A DNA stretch of 64,000 bases from Dictyobacter alpinus (GTDB lineage Bacteria; Chloroflexota; Ktedonobacteria; Ktedonobacterales; Ktedonobacteraceae): NCBI RefSeq assembly GCF_003967575.1, contig NZ_BIFT01000002.1, positions 1,116,001 to 1,180,000 of the forward strand. Reading direction: 5' to 3'. The notes beneath the pieces were generated by a model that worked only from the letters and a program-made list of their open reading frames with translations, was not told the origin of the DNA and ran no database searches. This document shows positions 9,001-16,914 of the stretch, one piece after another; position 1 is the stretch's first letter, and the number at the start of each line of letters is the position of its first letter. The position numbers and the translations under genes are program-made.

Positions 9001-9600
9001 ATGGCTGATCCAACGAAAGTTCAGGTTCAGACTGGGAATGACAAAGCTGAAGAAAATCTAGCCAGTACACCGATGGCAACAGGACGAATACAGTGGATGC
9101 GGAAACGCCTTTCGATGGGCTGGATGCAGGTCCAGCCACGCCTTCAGTGGTTCAGGCGCTCAAAGAAAGCTTCACTCCGGACAGATGACTGGCGCACATG
9201 GTCACAATTTCAGCTGTGGCGTCGCACACGTCCATTCACGGGATCCATTTTAATCATACTGGCTGGCCTGCTGGTACTTTGGGGTCCGGCTGCATTGCTG
9301 CCATTTGCACTCCTGCCAGGTAGTAATATCTGGGCGGGCATATTGGTCGGAGGTCTGCTTCTGGTTATGGGACTCATCCAATTATTGGCTCCTACCAATG
9401 CGCTTGTCGCCGGCTCAATCGCCGTTGTCCTCTCATTAGTATCGCTCATTGTTGCTGCCGGTGGCTTTGGTATAGGCATGCTACTGGGCATCACAGGAGG
9501 AGCAATGGGGATTGCCTGGCAGCCCGTTTCTCGCTCCCATCATCGTACTCGCTTCAAGCTGCCAGCACCGATCAAACACCTATTTATTCGACCACACTGA
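9001..9600 (+). CDS. DUF6114-like membrane protein
   Basis: A 199-residue protein. Residues 1-75 are polar; residues about 80-175 contain four closely spaced membrane helices beginning WRRTRPFTGSILIILAGLLV and rich in Gly, Ala and Leu. This arrangement, and the F/W-R-R-x-R-P-F-x-G entry to the first helix, match DUF6114 proteins, known in Actinobacteria beside DUF6230 genes; function unknown. A near-perfect AAAGGAGG stands ten bases before the ATG, so the earlier in-frame ATG at 8965 is rejected. The next gene looks like the matching DUF6230 partner. Confidence 0.7.
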   Translation: MADPTKVQVQTGNDKAEENLASTPMATGRIQWMRKRLSMGWMQVQPRLQWFRRSKKASLRTDDWRTWSQFQLWRRTRPFTGSILIILAGLLVLWGPAALLPFALLPGSNIWAGILVGGLLLVMGLIQLLAPTNALVAGSIAVVLSLVSLIVAAGGFGIGMLLGITGGAMGIAWQPVSRSHHRTRFKLPAPIKHLFIRPH

Positions 9601-9746
9601 TCTTCTCATGCAGGCGTATTTCAGCAACAAGGTAACGTATCGTCACCTTCCTTCCAAAGAAGGGCAGCAATAACGAGCCAGGAGAGCATTCCCATCATTA
9701 TCATAACCAGGATTGACATTATTTTTGAAAGCGGGTGTGAAAATTT

Positions 9747-10358
9747 ATGGAACAGCTAGATTTCCCAACAGAAAACCCGATCTGGTCACAGCTTCCGACT
9801 GAAGAGCAGAAGCAATCTGAACAAAATCCAGCCATTGGCACCGTCAATCGCTCCATATTCTGGACGGTGATGCTGCTAGCCTTATTGATACTCGGCGGGA
9901 TCACAATGCTTATCAGCAAGGGAGCCATCGCGATGGCGGCGGCAGTACCAGTCCCAGTAACGGTTCAGGCGACGACGATTAAAACAACCAGATTTCGTCT
10001 CTATCCAGGCATATCCCGAGCCGATAACGCATCCCCGGTAGCCGTGAATCAACTTGACGGCACGCTCTCAAACCTGGTGATTACAAAGACGGTCTCCCTA
10101 CCAGTTGTTGGTAACGTCACCGTTACCTTAAAGGCGGGACAGAATACAGCCGTCACGACCACTGGTCTCACAACTGATCTGGCAGGACTCTCCTCAGATT
10201 CGGCAACCTTCGGAGGACAGGCTGTAAACAGTAATACCAACGGCAATGCCTTTGAGATCGATGCCCAGAGCGCCACCTTAAACAATGTCACAATCAACGC
10301 ACCCTACATGATCGCCAACAGCATGACCCTACCAGGGTTAACCCTCTCAGTCAAGTAA
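9747..10358 (+). CDS. DUF6230-like exported or membrane-anchored protein
   Basis: A 203-residue protein with a polar N-terminal 33 residues, one membrane helix (about 35-60, ending SKGAIAMAAAVPVPVTVQ) and a Thr/Val/Asn-rich beta-type outer domain ending LPGLTLSVK. The helix-to-domain junction resembles the DUF6230 family, which in Streptomyces is encoded next to DUF6114 as here. No catalytic residues were recognised. The ribosome binding site is poor (GCGGGTG 11 bases upstream). It follows the DUF6114 gene by 146 bp, with no clear terminator between. The assignment rests on layout and the shared signature and could be wrong in detail. Confidence 0.55.
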   Translation: MEQLDFPTENPIWSQLPTEEQKQSEQNPAIGTVNRSIFWTVMLLALLILGGITMLISKGAIAMAAAVPVPVTVQATTIKTTRFRLYPGISRADNASPVAVNQLDGTLSNLVITKTVSLPVVGNVTVTLKAGQNTAVTTTGLTTDLAGLSSDSATFGGQAVNSNTNGNAFEIDAQSATLNNVTINAPYMIANSMTLPGLTLSVK

Positions 10359-10378
10359 AAGGCATACTCAACGTTCTC

Positions 10379-10407
10379 AGGAGATCCTGGCAATCCGGGA
10401 TCTCTCC
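10379..10407 (+). terminator. possible hairpin after DUF6230-like gene
   Basis: GGAGATCC/GGATCTC stem around a short loop, 20 bp past the stop. It lacks a T-run, so it may attenuate rather than end transcription. Confidence 0.3.
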
Positions 10408-10446
10408 ATCTATCTTTACCCTGGATATAGAAAGTGAGTAAGATAC

Positions 10447-11229
10447 GTGTATTCTGTACGACGCAGTTTTATACGATTGTGTATCCCCATCCTTGTACCT
10501 GGCGTGATCATCGCAGTCCTATTTCTGCTCATCAATCCTCTGGTGGTCTATGCCCAACCGGCTAATCAGGTGCGTACATTCGCGACATCTGATAGCGCGA
10601 TGAATTACATGACGAAGAGCGCCGCAGGAAGATTGGCAGCAACGGGCAACTATACATTGGAAGCAACCGAAATCATCGGCACCAACGCGCATCTGAGCTT
10701 ATTTCCCGATCCTCTCTATCCCACACTCACCTTTGCCACGGCCACCATGAACGGATTTAGCTTAAGCCATCCATTCAACGGCACGGCGCTCCTGCTCTCG
10801 TCAACTGGAACAGTAACAACAACGGGTGTAGCGATTAAAACCAGTCTGTTCAAAGATATAGGGACCGCACTCAAAAGCTTTGCCAATAAAGCCGACTTGC
10901 TCGTGCTCGCTACCGGCGGTACGGTAAAGCAACTGATTATGAGAAATGTCACCTTAACGGTGGATCGCTCACTGAACACGGATGTATTTGTTGCTACCGG
11001 CTTTCAACTGGCCATTACCACCGACCTGCCACATATGCAGGCTACACCGCCAACTGATACGCCAACACCAACAGCCACACCAACACCTGGTACGACACCA
11101 ACTCCGACCGCGACATCAACACCTACGGTGACACCAACGCCTCAACCGGGTCTAACGCCGACGCTTACACCCACGCCACCACATAAAAAATGTCGCTGCT
11201 TGCTCTTTATTTGCTGGTGCTCATCCTAA
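10447..11229 (+). CDS. secreted protein with Thr/Pro repeat linker and Cys-rich tail
   Basis: A 260-residue protein starting with GTG. Residues 1-36 form a signal peptide (basic, then LCIPILVPGVIIAVLFLLI, then YAQPAN). A beta-type domain follows (about 40-200), then a TPTPTATPTPGTT-type linker (about 200-245) and a short basic, cysteine-rich end: KKCRCLLFICWCSS. The linker looks like those between extracellular domains in Chloroflexota, but here it leads only to 14 residues with four Cys, which is unusual: possibly a lipid, metal or disulfide anchor. It is the third gene of the DUF6114 group. No family was recognised for the globular part. Confidence 0.6.
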   Translation: MYSVRRSFIRLCIPILVPGVIIAVLFLLINPLVVYAQPANQVRTFATSDSAMNYMTKSAAGRLAATGNYTLEATEIIGTNAHLSLFPDPLYPTLTFATATMNGFSLSHPFNGTALLLSSTGTVTTTGVAIKTSLFKDIGTALKSFANKADLLVLATGGTVKQLIMRNVTLTVDRSLNTDVFVATGFQLAITTDLPHMQATPPTDTPTPTATPTPGTTPTPTATSTPTVTPTPQPGLTPTLTPTPPHKKCRCLLFICWCSS

Positions 11230-11230
11230 C

Positions 11231-11274
11231 CAGAAGGGTCCCTTCACCGTACATTTAGTGAGGTGACTCTTCTG
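11231..11274 (+). terminator. imperfect hairpin after the secreted protein gene
   Basis: AGAAGGGTC...TCACC and GGTGA...CTCTTCT pair with interruptions just past the stop at 11229. A terminator is plausible, not certain. Confidence 0.3.
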
Positions 11275-11835
11275 ACCCTCGCTCAACAGGCCAGCCATCC
11301 TGGTTCATCTTCAGGACAAAAAGTGTATAGCAAGCACTTACTTGCACCAGGCTGATAGTACTATTGTTCCTCTAACCATATCAATGAATATGAAGATGGC
11401 TTTGGCATAGATCCTTTGTTTGCTTCTACAGGCTGTAACCGTCAGTACCTGAATTCCCGATTACTCAATAAATGAGTATATCTGCTAAAAAACAAAGTAT
11501 CTAAAAGTACTATCCTACACAGAAGATGAAGGGGAATAGCGGATGTAATCATGATTCAACTTTGATCCCACCGCCATGTATGACAACACAGAAAACATCA
11601 TGCTGCCTACATCTTTAGCGATGCGATATATTGATACCTCACTATATTTATATGGAAGTACCGTGAACGTGGACCAGTATAAAGGCAACAACATGCATTT
11701 TCACCTGGCTGTATCGCTGCTGAATCACGATAATGGCTGGCCACTACTAACACTGGAGTAAAAAAAAAGTATCACAAACACAATATAGGGCGGCAGCGGA
11801 AACAACCACACTGCCTTGGATGATCATGATACCAA
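11275..11835. other. AT-rich gene-poor stretch
   Basis: About 560 bp without a convincing gene. One 61-codon open frame (11576-11761) has no ribosome binding site and an atypical composition, so it is not called. No repeat or structured element was recognised. Confidence 0.5.
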
Positions 11836-12039
11836 CTAAGAAGGTTGTGAAGCTGAATCCGTCGATGTAGTCAACAAAATTTTCTCAACGGTCTCACGCT
11901 TGATACGATAAACCTGACGTGTGTTGGTATGAGGCAATGTAACCGCTTCCAATACACCGACCTTAACCCAACGTCGAACAGTTGTGCCATCCACCCGAAG
12001 CATATCAGCAACTTCAGATACAGTTAAAAGATTATTCAC
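11836..12039 (-). CDS. excisionase-type helix-turn-helix protein
   Basis: A 67-residue DNA-binding protein: LLTVSEVADMLRVDGTTVRRWVKVGVLEAV is the MerR/excisionase-type winged helix, with the recognition helix around TTVRRW and a wing (R-Q-V-Y-R-I) before a final helix. It starts with GTG, seven bases after AAGAGG. The family includes phage excisionases and small stand-alone regulators; no integrase, attachment site or phage gene is near, so a stand-alone transcription regulator is more likely. Its target cannot be told; the nearest candidate site is the ACGT-rich palindrome at 12383-12412. Confidence 0.75.
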   Translation of the reverse strand: MNNLLTVSEVADMLRVDGTTVRRWVKVGVLEAVTLPHTNTRQVYRIKRETVEKILLTTSTDSASQPS

Positions 12040-12382
12040 TGGCTAACCTCTTTTCTTAAACATATACAAAAGAAAACAGTAAAAGGGGTGCTTAAACAAC
12101 GAAAAAGAAAACCTCGGAAAGGTTGTAAGATGTGTAACATAGACATTGTATAACATTGTTCGATACTTGTAAATAAATTTACGTACCATATAGAAAGCGG
12201 GCACGGAAAACACAGAAGATTACACGAACAGATAAGCGCATAGGACAAAAAATAAGTATCTTTATAAAGATTATTATATGTGTGGGTAAAAGAAGAATCG
12301 ATACGTACTCAACTAGAAATAGATATCTATATCCAATGTCACAGTTTTGTATCATATGACTCTAAAAGGCTTTTTCACAAAA

Positions 12383-12412
12383 GACGTACACGTGTACGTA
12401 TACGTATACGTC
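12383..12412. repeat. ACGT-rich near-palindrome
   Basis: A 30-bp run built from overlapping GTAC/ACGT units (GACGTACACGTGTAC then GTATACGTATACGTC); the two halves pair almost fully. It lies 340 bp upstream of the HTH gene and could be a regulator binding site. The rest of 12040-12448 is AT-rich with no gene. Confidence 0.35.
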
Positions 12413-12448
12413 CAGATACGGCCTCTCTATCATCCTTAATATAAAAAG

Positions 12449-12480
12449 AGGGCGTTCCGGTAATAGTCACCGGAACGCCC
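12449..12480 (-). terminator. intrinsic terminator of the LLM oxidoreductase
   Basis: Perfect 12-bp stem GGGCGTTCCGGT/ACCGGAACGCCC with a 7-base loop, followed on the minus strand by CTCTTTTTAT, starting 16 bp after the stop at 12496. Confidence 0.85.
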
Positions 12481-12495
12481 CTGGCCTGCGTAAGC

Positions 12496-13428
12496 TTACG
12501 CGATAAACTCTTTGGCAAAGCGATGGATTGCTGTGAGGTCGGTCGCGCTGGGGAAATCAATGATAATCTCATCAATACCCAAAGATTCGAATGTTGCAAT
12601 ACGCTGGCGAATCGTCTCCGGACTTCCAACCAATGCAGTGTCTGTGAGTCCTTGTTTGACGGATGCAGGCACAAGTGCCATGGCTTCTTCATCGGTGTCA
12701 GCGATCGAACAAAATGATCCGGTTGTGCGATAGATGCTGTTGTAGTCACGGCCCACAGTCTCACAATGATGTTTTAACACATCTAGTTTGTGCGTCAGGG
12801 TCTTAAGATCGCCACCAACATTACAGGCATCACCATACTGAGCCACCAGTTTCAACGTGACCTTCTCGCCACCACCACCGATAAGGATGGGGATATGTGG
12901 CTTCTGGACACCCTTTGGCTGATTGATCGCGCCCTTAATCTGATAATACTTTCCTTCAAAGGTAGCCTCTTCCTGTTCCCACATCGCATGGATCACCTGC
13001 AGGGCCTCGCGGAGCATACGCAGACGCTCAGGTGCGTCGGGAAAAGGATAGCCATAGGCGCGATATTCATGTTCATACCAACCAGCACCAATACCAAAGT
13101 TGAGGCGACCATGACTCAGTACATCTAGGGTACTGGCCATTTTCGCCAGCAGGGCAGGATTGCGATAACTATTACAGGTCACAATCTGACCAATGCGGAT
13201 CCGTTTGGTGTCGCGCGCAATGGCCGCCAGCGACATCATACATTCAAAAGTAACTTCCTGTGTCGGTTGAGGGATGGTATGAAAGTGATCAACTAACCAG
13301 ACGGCCTCATAACCAGTCTCATCAGCAGTTTTCGCTACGTTAGTCATTGTCTCATAAGCTTCGACAGGATCTTTGATGTCTACCAGGCTCATCTTCCAAC
13401 CATTAGGAAGAGAAATTCCAAACTTCAT
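12496..13428 (-). CDS. LLM-class (F420-dependent type) oxidoreductase
   Basis: A 310-residue luciferase-like monooxygenase-family TIM barrel. Landmarks are MKFGISLPNG at the start, YEAVWLVDHFHTIP (strand 2/3), RIRIGQIVTCNSYRNPALLAKMA, the G-R-L-N-F-G-I-G-A-G-W-Y-E-H-E-Y block typical of F420-using members, and PILIGGGGEKVTLKLVAQYGD. Such enzymes bind F420 or FMN and oxidise or reduce small molecules; the substrate is not predictable from sequence. Length agrees with the family (about 300). It is a single-gene unit with its own terminator. Confidence 0.88.
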   Translation of the reverse strand: MKFGISLPNGWKMSLVDIKDPVEAYETMTNVAKTADETGYEAVWLVDHFHTIPQPTQEVTFECMMSLAAIARDTKRIRIGQIVTCNSYRNPALLAKMASTLDVLSHGRLNFGIGAGWYEHEYRAYGYPFPDAPERLRMLREALQVIHAMWEQEEATFEGKYYQIKGAINQPKGVQKPHIPILIGGGGEKVTLKLVAQYGDACNVGGDLKTLTHKLDVLKHHCETVGRDYNSIYRTTGSFCSIADTDEEAMALVPASVKQGLTDTALVGSPETIRQRIATFESLGIDEIIIDFPSATDLTAIHRFAKEFIA

Positions 13429-13639
13429 ACATATCCTCTTTCACAAATACGCGGTATACAAAAAAAACAATGCAGTTAACTGCTTCCTACTCGAAATAAT
13501 GTAGTCGCGTCGCTGATTTTTACATCCTTATGGCTGCATTGCCTGCTTATAGGTTATCACCTCAATCATACCTATAGCAAACGTTATCTATTTATATCCA
13601 GGGCTTGTTCATGTTCCTTTTTGGCGTCTGATAGTCTAA

Positions 13640-13806
13640 TTCCCGCCTACGGCGGGGGAGGAGGGGAATTTTGTGGGGACACCCCACTCCCCGGCAGGAG
13701 GGCACACCGCCCTCCTGCACCTCCTGCTTTGTACCGATTTTATTTGTTAAAAATCATGCGACGCCAGGTTGGGTGTGTGTGGTGCGCGGTTGCGCACCAC
13801 ACACAC
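13640..13806. repeat. GC-rich repeat plus perfect hairpin in intergenic DNA
   Basis: In this AT-rich gap (13429-13853), 13640-13735 is markedly GC-rich and resembles 40680-40750: both contain GGGGACACCC, then CCCCGGCAGG, then CCGCCC and CCTGCACC in the same order. It is followed by a perfect 15-bp hairpin (13773-13787/13792-13806, GTGTGTGTGGTGCGC with a GGTT loop). TGGCGTC and GACGCCA flank the GC-rich part as short inverted repeats. No coding potential is claimed; this is a dispersed repeat unit. Confidence 0.55.
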
Positions 13807-13853
13807 GACACACATGAGTGGAGGGCTTGCCTATGATAAGATTGCAGTATGCT

Positions 13854-14201
13854 CTAATTTACGGTCACCGGGGTTTCATTGTTTATTTGTTGTAGCCTGG
13901 CTTGTTCCCAGCTAAAGAATTTCTTGAGGATGGTACGAATCATCAGGATCGCCAGGAACATCAGGATCTGATGCCAGGATTGTAATCCAATGGTGCGCAG
14001 AAGGGTGCCAGCCAGCTTAAAGTTCAAGCCAGCAATGATACCATCGGTAACCACAATACGCGCCCTGGAGATATCTTTGGTCCTGAGCAAGCCAACCAGA
14101 GCAAAAAGCATATAGGCAACGATCAGCAGGGCTCCGAGAAAATCAATAATTGAAGCCCAGATAGATACAGTAAAGAGGTTAGAGATGGATACGAGGTACA
14201 T
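13854..14201 (-). CDS. DUF1622-like membrane protein, second of a tandem pair
   Basis: A 115-residue protein with three predicted membrane helices (about residues 8-30, 45-70, 75-95). The sequence R-I-V-V-T-D-G-I-I-A-G-L-N-F-K-L-A-G-T-L-L-R-T-I and the following I-R-T-I-L-K-K-F-F-S-W-E match the DUF1622 pattern (a helix with a G/D-x-L-x-T motif, then I-R-T-x-L-x-x-F/Y-F-x-x-E). Function is unknown. Its first 23 bases overlap the end of the upstream paralogue, and GAAGGGAGGG precedes the ATG, so the two are co-translated. Confidence 0.65.
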   Translation of the reverse strand: MYLVSISNLFTVSIWASIIDFLGALLIVAYMLFALVGLLRTKDISRARIVVTDGIIAGLNFKLAGTLLRTIGLQSWHQILMFLAILMIRTILKKFFSWEQARLQQINNETPVTVN

Positions 14202-14625
14202 TTGCGATCCCTCCCTTCGTTACATCCGGTGCTTGTTCTGCCGGTGAGGTATCCGCTTGAGGAAGCAACCCAGATTGACGATGAGCCGCTCGGTCGATCT
14301 CTTGTTGTAAAAAGTAGTTGAGTAGCGTTCGGATGGCGGCAATAGCCGCTAACTGTCCAATCTCAGACCAGGTGGGGGCAATGGCGGTACGCAGGATGTC
14401 GGCGCCCAGCTCAAACTCCAGGGCAAGGGCCAGCCAGCGTCCCAATTTCAGGCGTACAGCTTCAATCTGTGGCTCCTGCGCATTCTTTGACCATTGTCCT
14501 TTACCAACAAAAACAAGCAAAGCTTGTAGTGCAGCCTGGAGCGCGGCAAAGGCGATAATGATGCCGGCAACCCCTTCGACTCCTGCCGCAAAATATCCGG
14601 TCAATATTTTTAACAATGACTCCAT
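14179..14625 (-). CDS. DUF1622-like membrane protein, first of a tandem pair
   Basis: A 148-residue membrane protein with helices near 10-45 and 65-120. The core F-E-L-G-A-D-I-L-R-T-A-I-A-P-T-W and I-R-T-L-L-N-Y-F-L-Q-Q-E-I is the DUF1622 signature; the C-terminal 30 residues are polar. The pattern is repeated in the overlapping downstream gene, so this is a duplicated pair likely to form a hetero-oligomer. AAAAGAGG lies eight bases before the ATG. No substrate or partner is known for the family. Confidence 0.72.
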   Translation of the reverse strand: MESLLKILTGYFAAGVEGVAGIIIAFAALQAALQALLVFVGKGQWSKNAQEPQIEAVRLKLGRWLALALEFELGADILRTAIAPTWSEIGQLAAIAAIRTLLNYFLQQEIDRAAHRQSGLLPQADTSPAEQAPDVTKGGIANVPRIHL

Positions 14626-14730
14626 ATACCTACCTCTTTTAGAAAAGCTTTATCGACAATGTTGTTATCTATACCATAGTTCAACACTCTTGCTTTCCCG
14701 TCATTGTTACAATCAAACCAGATGATAAAC

Positions 14731-16026
14731 TTAGACCACTACAAATCCCATCAGCGGCAGCCTGACTTCCACTGTTGTCCCTTTATGAGGTGCAGAGCTT
14801 AGAGAAAGATGTCCACCAGCATCTTCAACGCGTTCAAGCATACCGCGCAAACCATAATGACCATCGGGACTCTGCCATGAGAGCGTGCCATCATCCAGAT
14901 AGTGATAATATGCTTCTGGTAAGCCAATCCCATCATCCTGAATGGTCAGAAGCAACTGATTCTCACACTGGCTGATACTCAAGTTGATGTGTGTCGCCTG
15001 CGCATGTTTCTCGATATTAGCGAATGCTTCCTGACAGATCTTCCACAATGTCTCTTCAAGTACTTCCGGCAGACGAGTCATATCTGTTTGCAGGGTATAG
15101 GTGAAGCGCAGGCCACAGCGCTGCGTCAACTCCCGCACGGAGCGCTCAAGGGCCTGTTGAATACGTTCATGTTCCAATGCTGGTGAGCGCAGATCAGCAA
15201 TACTGGCTCTTAAGCCCGCCATACTCTCACGGGCAATCCCTTTGGTCGACTCTAGCTCCTGATCGCAGCGTTCAGGATCACGTTGACGCAAACGTTGGGC
15301 CGCCTCTAGCTTGACCGCAATCAATACCAGCGCATGGCCAAGCGTATCATGCATTTCACGAGCCAGCCGCGTACGTTCACGCAATACCGCCAGTTCCTGC
15401 TCCTGCTCCACAGACTGCTCCAGACGACGATGGGCCTCCTCCAATTGGACATTCGCCTCACTAAGCTCGCGAAAAAGTCTGGTACGCTCATAGCGTTCTG
15501 CCAGCAAGCCCTGGAAAAGCATATTCAAGCCGGTCAGCCCAAAAATAGTCATACTCTGGCTGACAATACTGAAGAGAAACACAGAACTTAACGGCCAGAC
15601 CCACAAGCCTTGAAAAGAAAACATCGTAAAAGCGACCACACTAACCATCAGCAGCAGGCGGCGCGAACTAAATAAAGCAAAGCTCAGACTAAAAACCAGA
15701 TAGAAAGCCCAGAGATAATTAGTATTAATCAAGGAGAGCAGAGCAACCATCAGATACATACTCCCCCACACTGATAAAGCATAAGGCAATGACGGAGGCC
15801 AATCCTGAGGATCCATAATTGTTGGGAAGGCATACAATAAAAAGGCAATAATGGAGAACACAATACAGGTCACCCCATGCCAATCATGCATATAGGTAGG
15901 TGTACTCGCAAGCACAGCAATGTTTAGAACCAGCAGATAAATGAAACTAAAAGTAGCAAAACCAATTCTTGTCCGTTTGAAAGTACGCTGAAAAGAGACC
16001 TCATTTTTCTCTATTTCGGACTGCAT
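14731..16026 (-). CDS. membrane sensor histidine kinase (NarL-type, HisKA_3)
   Basis: A 431-residue sensor kinase. Five or six membrane helices (about residues 20-180) have only short outer loops, so it senses within or through the membrane, like LiaS/DesK-type kinases. A coiled-coil linker (about 185-215) leads to the H-box LAREMHDTLGHALVLIAVKLE, whose His is phosphorylated, and then to a HATPase domain with an N-box (ICQEAFANIEKHAQA), DDGIGLP and HYGLRGMLERV. The ATG at 16026 is chosen for AGAGGAAG eight bases upstream. It lies 92 bp after the response regulator, downstream of an ABC efflux pair that it probably controls. Confidence 0.9.
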   Translation of the reverse strand: MQSEIEKNEVSFQRTFKRTRIGFATFSFIYLLVLNIAVLASTPTYMHDWHGVTCIVFSIIAFLLYAFPTIMDPQDWPPSLPYALSVWGSMYLMVALLSLINTNYLWAFYLVFSLSFALFSSRRLLLMVSVVAFTMFSFQGLWVWPLSSVFLFSIVSQSMTIFGLTGLNMLFQGLLAERYERTRLFRELSEANVQLEEAHRRLEQSVEQEQELAVLRERTRLAREMHDTLGHALVLIAVKLEAAQRLRQRDPERCDQELESTKGIARESMAGLRASIADLRSPALEHERIQQALERSVRELTQRCGLRFTYTLQTDMTRLPEVLEETLWKICQEAFANIEKHAQATHINLSISQCENQLLLTIQDDGIGLPEAYYHYLDDGTLSWQSPDGHYGLRGMLERVEDAGGHLSLSSAPHKGTTVEVRLPLMGFVVV

Positions 16027-16118
16027 CACGATATCTTCCTCTCTCAAGCATAGCCTTGTTTTACCTGCGACAGAACACATTATATTTGCCAGGTACGAAA
16101 TACATAGCAAGCATATCG

Positions 16119-16805
16119 CTACAACAACTTGCGCTCGCGAGCAAGATGGGCAGCCTGAGTACGATTTTCTAGCTGCAGTTTACTGAGAATATTTGAGACA
16201 TGATTTTTGACCGTGCCCTCTGCCAACACCAATCGTTCCGCTATTTTACGGTTGCTGGCACCTTCTGCCAACAATTTGAGGATCTCTATTTCGCGTGGAC
16301 TCAACTCTTCTTCCGGAGAAGTACGTAGTGTGGATGGCGCTTTGGGGCTTCGTCCCTGGCGACCAAATTCGATCAGCAGTTTATTCGCAATCTTCGGCTG
16401 GATAAATGGCTCACCCGCATGGACTTTATGAATCGTCGCCATCAACTCGGTCGCTGGCACATCCTTCAGCAGATAGCCCATCGCACCCGCTTTAATGGCA
16501 TCAAACACATAATCTTCATAATCAAATGTCGTCAGGATAATAATGTGCGCCTCCGGGCTACTTTTAATCAACGCGGCCGTAGCCTGGACACCATTCATAT
16601 GTGGCATCTCAATATCCATCAATATAATATCAGGCTCATGGTGCTCAGCATGCAACTCCTGATAACGTTTCACCGCCTCCTCCCCATCAGCCGCCTCTCC
16701 GATCACCTTCATACCAGGTTCCAACTCAAGAATCGTGCGCAACCCTTGACGCATCAAAGTCTGATCCTCGCAGATCAAAATGCTAATTTCAGCAGCCATA
16801 AACAT
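16119..16805 (-). CDS. NarL/LuxR-family response regulator
   Basis: A 228-residue two-domain regulator. The receiver domain (about 5-122) has the acidic pair in ICEDQTLMRQG, the phosphorylated Asp in IILMDIEMPHMNGV, a Thr in IILTTFDYEDYV and Lys in LLKDVPATEL. The C-terminal LuxR HTH is ELSPREIEILKLLAEGASNR followed by KIAERLVLAEGTVKNHVSNI. It pairs with the kinase 92 bp downstream. It begins 109 bp after the ABC permease, behind a terminator, so it may have its own promoter. Two ATGs (codons 1 and 3) are equally possible starts. Confidence 0.92.
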   Translation of the reverse strand: MFMAAEISILICEDQTLMRQGLRTILELEPGMKVIGEAADGEEAVKRYQELHAEHHEPDIILMDIEMPHMNGVQATAALIKSSPEAHIIILTTFDYEDYVFDAIKAGAMGYLLKDVPATELMATIHKVHAGEPFIQPKIANKLLIEFGRQGRSPKAPSTLRTSPEEELSPREIEILKLLAEGASNRKIAERLVLAEGTVKNHVSNILSKLQLENRTQAAHLARERKLL

Positions 16806-16858
16806 TCATCTCTTTCCCGCATAATGCATAGTACACCCCAGCTATTATCAATGAAGAA

Positions 16859-16903
16859 AATACCTCTGTCAAACCATCGTAAGTCTGGTCTAACAGAGGT
16901 ATG
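16859..16903 (-). terminator. terminator between ABC permease and response regulator
   Basis: Perfect 10-bp inverted repeat ATACCTCTGT/ACAGAGGTAT around a 23-base loop that can add ACCA/TGGT pairs. On the minus strand TTTTCTTC follows. It sits directly after the permease stop at 16915. Confidence 0.6.
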
Positions 16904-16914
16904 GATAGTCAAGA

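Noticed and set aside
11576..11761. 61-codon open frame in an AT-rich gap.
   Set aside because: No ribosome binding site, no recognisable motif, no neighbour relation.
11836..12039. Excisionase-like HTH as sign of a prophage or integrated element.
   Set aside because: No integrase, tRNA attachment site or phage gene was seen nearby; such HTH proteins are often stand-alone regulators.
12375..12764. 129-codon minus-strand frame overlapping the end of the LLM oxidoreductase.
   Set aside because: It is a shadow of that gene in another frame and runs through its terminator.
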